From assembly GCA_964247055.1 (NCBI GenBank), contig OZ176054.1, positions 744,001-808,000 of the forward strand: 64,000 nucleotides of DNA, given 5' to 3'. The translations under genes were made by a program, and so were the position numbers. This document shows positions 61,496 through 64,000 of this stretch, in pieces (within the stretch, counting starts at the first letter, position 1; the number at the start of each line of letters is the position of its first letter). The stretch is from Paragordius varius. Lineage: Eukaryota; Nematomorpha. The notes under the pieces were generated by a model, which searched no databases, was not told where the DNA came from, and worked only from the letters and a program-made list of their open reading frames with translations.

Positions 61496-63861
61496 TAATG
61501 TATAAAACGAGTCGTATGAATAAATCGCATCAATACTCAAGTTAAACTTTGTCCTTAAAAATCGGATATGGGTCACCGGTGCACAAAATTATTTTTTATA
61601 CATTCTCTTAGTAGGACTACATCAAAATATAGAGATAGTTTGGCAAACTCTTTCATATCCGATTTTTACAACGATACTTTAAAAATTAATGTATTAAACT
61701 AGTCGCATCAATACTCAAGTTAAACTTTGTCCTTAAAAATCGGATATTGGTCTCCGGTGAACAAAATGATTTTTTATATATTCTCTTAGCAAGACTACAT
61801 CAAAATATAGAGATAGTTTGACAAACTCATTCATATCCGATTTTTACAACGATACTTTAAAAATTGATGTATAAAACTAGTCGTATCAATAAATCTCATC
61901 AATACTCAAGTTAAACTTTGTCCTTAAAAATCGGATATTGGTCCCCGGTGCACAAAATTATTTTTTATACATTCTCTTAGTAGGACTACATCAAAATATA
62001 GAGATAGTTTGGCAAACTCTTTCATATCCGATTTTTACAACGATACTTGAAAAATTAATGTATTAAACTAGTCGCATCAATACTCAAGTTAAACTTTGTC
62101 CTTAAAAATCGGATATTGGTCTCCGGTGAACAAAATTATTTTTTATACATTCTCTTAGTAAGACTAAATCAAAATATAGAGATAGTTTGACAAACTCTTT
62201 CATATCCGATTTTTACAACGATACTTTAAAAATTAATGTATTAAACTAGTCGCATCAATACTCAAGTTAAACTTTGTCCTTAAAAATCGGATATTGGTCA
62301 CCGGTGGACAAAATTATTTTTTATATATTCTCTTAGCAAGACTACATCAAAATATAGAGATAGTTTTACAAACTCTTTCATATCCGATTTTTACAACGAT
62401 ACTTTAAAAATTAATGTATAAAACTAGTCGCATCAATACTCAACTTAAACTTTGTCATAAAAAATCGAATATTGGTCACCGGTGAACAAAATTATTTTTT
62501 ATACATTCTCTTAGTAAGACTACATCAAAATATAGAGATAGTTTGACAAACTCTTTCATATCCGATTTTTACAACGATACTTTAAAAATTAATGTATTAA
62601 ACTAGTCGCATCAATACTCAAGTTAAACTTTGTCCTTAAAAATCGGATATTGGTCACCGGTGAACAAAATTATTTTTTATATATTCTCTTAGCAAGACTA
62701 CATCAAAATATAGAGGTAGTTTGACAAACTCTTTCATATCCGATTTTTACAACGATACTTTAAAAATTAATGTATAAAACGAGTCGTATCAATAAATCGC
62801 ATCAATACTCAAGTTAAACTTTGTCCTTAAAAATCGGATATGGGTCACCGGTGCACAAAATTATTTTTTATACATTCTCTTAGTAGGACTACATCAAAAT
62901 ATAGAGATAGTTTGGCAAACTCTTTCATATCCGATTTTTACAACGATACTTTAAAAATTAATGTATTAAACTAGTCGCATCAATACTCAAGTTAAACTTT
63001 GTCCTTAAAAATCGGATATTGGTCTCCGGTGAACAAAATAATTTTTTATATATTCTCTTAGCAAGACTACATCAAAATATAGAGATAGTTTGACAAACTC
63101 TTTCATATCCGATTTTTACAACGATACTTTAAAAATTAATGTATAAAACTAGTCGTATCAATAAATCGCATCAATACTCAAGTTAAACTTTGTCCTTAAA
63201 AATCGGATATTGGTCACCGGTGAACAAAATTATTTTTTATACATTCTCTTAGTAAGACTACATCAAAATATAGAAATAGTTTGACAAACTCTTTCATATC
63301 CGATTTTTACAACGATACTTTAAAAATTAATGTGTTAAACTAGTCGCATCAGTACTCAAGTTAAACTTTGTCCTAAAAAATCGAATATTGGTCACCGGTG
63401 AACAAAATTATTTTTTATATATTCTCTTAGTAAGACTACATCAAAATATAGAAATAGTTTGACAAACTCTTTCATATCCGATTTTTAAAACGATATTAAA
63501 ATTTAATGTATTAAACTAGTCGCATCAATACTCAAATAAAACTTTGTCCTTAAAAATCGGATATTGGTCACCGGTGAACAAAATTATTTTTTATACATTC
63601 TCTTAGCAAGACTACATCAAAATATAGAGATAGTTTGACAAACTCTTTCATATCCGATTTTTACAACGATACGTTAAAAATTATGGTATTAAACTAGTCG
63701 CATCAATACTCAAATTAAACTTTGTCCTTAAAAATCGGATATTGGTCACCGGTGAATAAAATTATTTTTTATATATTCTCTTAGCAAGACTACATCAAAA
63801 TATAGAGATAGTTTGACAAACTCTTTCATATCCGATTTTTACAACGATACTTTAAAAATTA
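61496..63861 (-). repeat. 2,366-bp 13-mer higher-order repeat, copy 2
   Basis: Tandem partner of the previous unit with the same variant order through CACCGGTGAATAAAATT (61,391 and 63,755, where a 2-bp indel makes the shift 2,364). Private changes include AACAAAATGATTTTT (61,768), AAACTCATTC (61,826) and AAAATTGATG (61,863). Confidence 0.92.
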
Positions 63862-64000
63862 ATGTATAAAACGAGTCGTATCAATAAATCGCATCAATAC
63901 TCAAGTTAAACTTTGTCCTTAAAAATCGGATATTGGTCACCGGTGAACAAAATTATTTTTTATATATTCTCTTAGTAAGACAACATCAAAATATAGAAAT
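63862..64000 (-). repeat. Final partial monomer at window edge
   Basis: Ordinary monomer reading GGTCACCGGTGAACAAAATT where a third 2,366-bp unit would read GATATGGGTCACCGGTGCAC, so the 13-mer tandem has ended. The array is cut by the window edge mid-unit. Confidence 0.8.

Larger units (their letters stand above)
27619..64000 (-). repeat. Satellite array, inverted orientation (same monomer)
   Basis: About 200 head-to-tail copies of the same monomer, now on the minus strand: the + strand reads GGTCACCGGTGAAC, then the reverse of the TATA-like tract, TTTGACAAACTC, CATATCCGATTTTTAC and CTAGTCGCATCAATACTC. Long copies carry GTCGTATCAATAAATCGC, the reverse of the long-form insert. Some variants are shared with the forward array (reverse complement of ACACATTA, of TTAATACCATAAT, and of AATATATAAAAA), so both arms descend from one mixed pool. 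Others (GGTCTCCGG, GGTGCACAAAA, GGTGGACAAAA, TTAATTATCGG) were seen only here. The array is still running at base 64,000. Confidence 0.98.

Noticed and set aside
1-64000. CRISPR-like regular repetition
   Set aside because: The period is about 178 bp, the whole unit repeats, and there are no unique spacers or cas genes. It is a eukaryotic-type satellite, not a CRISPR array.
1-64000. Human-type alpha satellite with CENP-B box
   Set aside because: Monomer length and sequence differ, and no match to the NTTCGNNNNANNCGGGN box is seen in the consensus or the variants I read.
1-64000. LTR, LINE, SINE or other transposon insertion
   Set aside because: No stretch longer than a few tens of bases departs from the monomer, and no poly-A tail, long terminal repeat or target-site duplication interrupts the array.
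1-64000. tRNA, 5S rRNA or other small RNA genes in tandem
   Set aside because: The monomer has no A/B box pair, cloverleaf or 5S-like sequence, and its G+C is far too low.
1-64000. A new gene-based biological system
   Set aside because: There are no genes in the window. The interest lies in repeat organisation only, and I do not claim more.

Overview
The whole 64 kb window is satellite DNA. It is one uninterrupted tandem array of a monomer of about 178 bp (short form) or about 189-191 bp (long form), roughly 28% G+C by hand count of one monomer. Division by the average period gives about 155 copies in one orientation (1-27,618) followed by about 200 copies in the opposite orientation (27,619-64,000). 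I find no protein-coding gene, tRNA, rRNA, transposon insertion or unique sequence; every stretch I read aligns to the monomer. The array runs off both ends of the window.

This is eukaryotic heterochromatin, most likely centromeric or pericentromeric, from an AT-rich genome, probably from a long-read assembly. I do not recognise the satellite family and cannot name the organism. CpG is not depleted (5 per consensus monomer against about 3.3 expected), which fits a genome with little CpG methylation (many invertebrates, for example), but homogenisation could also explain it.

Each monomer carries three symmetry elements: a 14-bp inverted repeat (TAAAAATCGGATAT ... ATATCCGATTTTTA) enclosing about 114 bp, a 10-bp palindrome TCACCGGTGA inside it, and an odd dyad AGTTTGTCAAACT. 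The long monomer has a 13-bp internal tandem duplication (ATTGATGCGATTT / ATTGATACGACTA). Monomers differ by a limited set of recurrent variants, which let larger repeat units be traced.

Left array, in order: a 1,610-bp 9-mer repeated twice (551-3,770); a 1,074-bp 6-mer (3,948-6,015, with a later partial copy); a mixed zone; a 557-bp 3-mer (8,965-10,265); a 0.75-kb block repeated 2,479 bp away (10,700 and 13,179); a 3.75-kb block repeated 3,958 bp away (14,925 and 18,883); a nearly perfect 904-bp 5-mer (20,900-25,335); and a 544-bp 3-mer pair (26,096-27,183). The orientation switch at 27,617-27,618 has 2 bp of microhomology.

Right array: a 0.4-kb block next to the junction repeated 1,092 bp away; a 2.1-kb block whose relative lies 12,827 bp away; a zone of 903-, 1,800- and 2,152-bp periodicities (34,900-43,100); a nested set of multi-kb duplications with shifts of 4,359, 2,022 and 8,937 bp (43,690-57,172); and a 2,366-bp 13-mer tandem pair (59,130-63,861). 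The picture is repeated unequal exchange or amplification at many scales. Block edges are read by eye and are good to about one monomer; diagnostic shifts were measured base by base from shared private variants.
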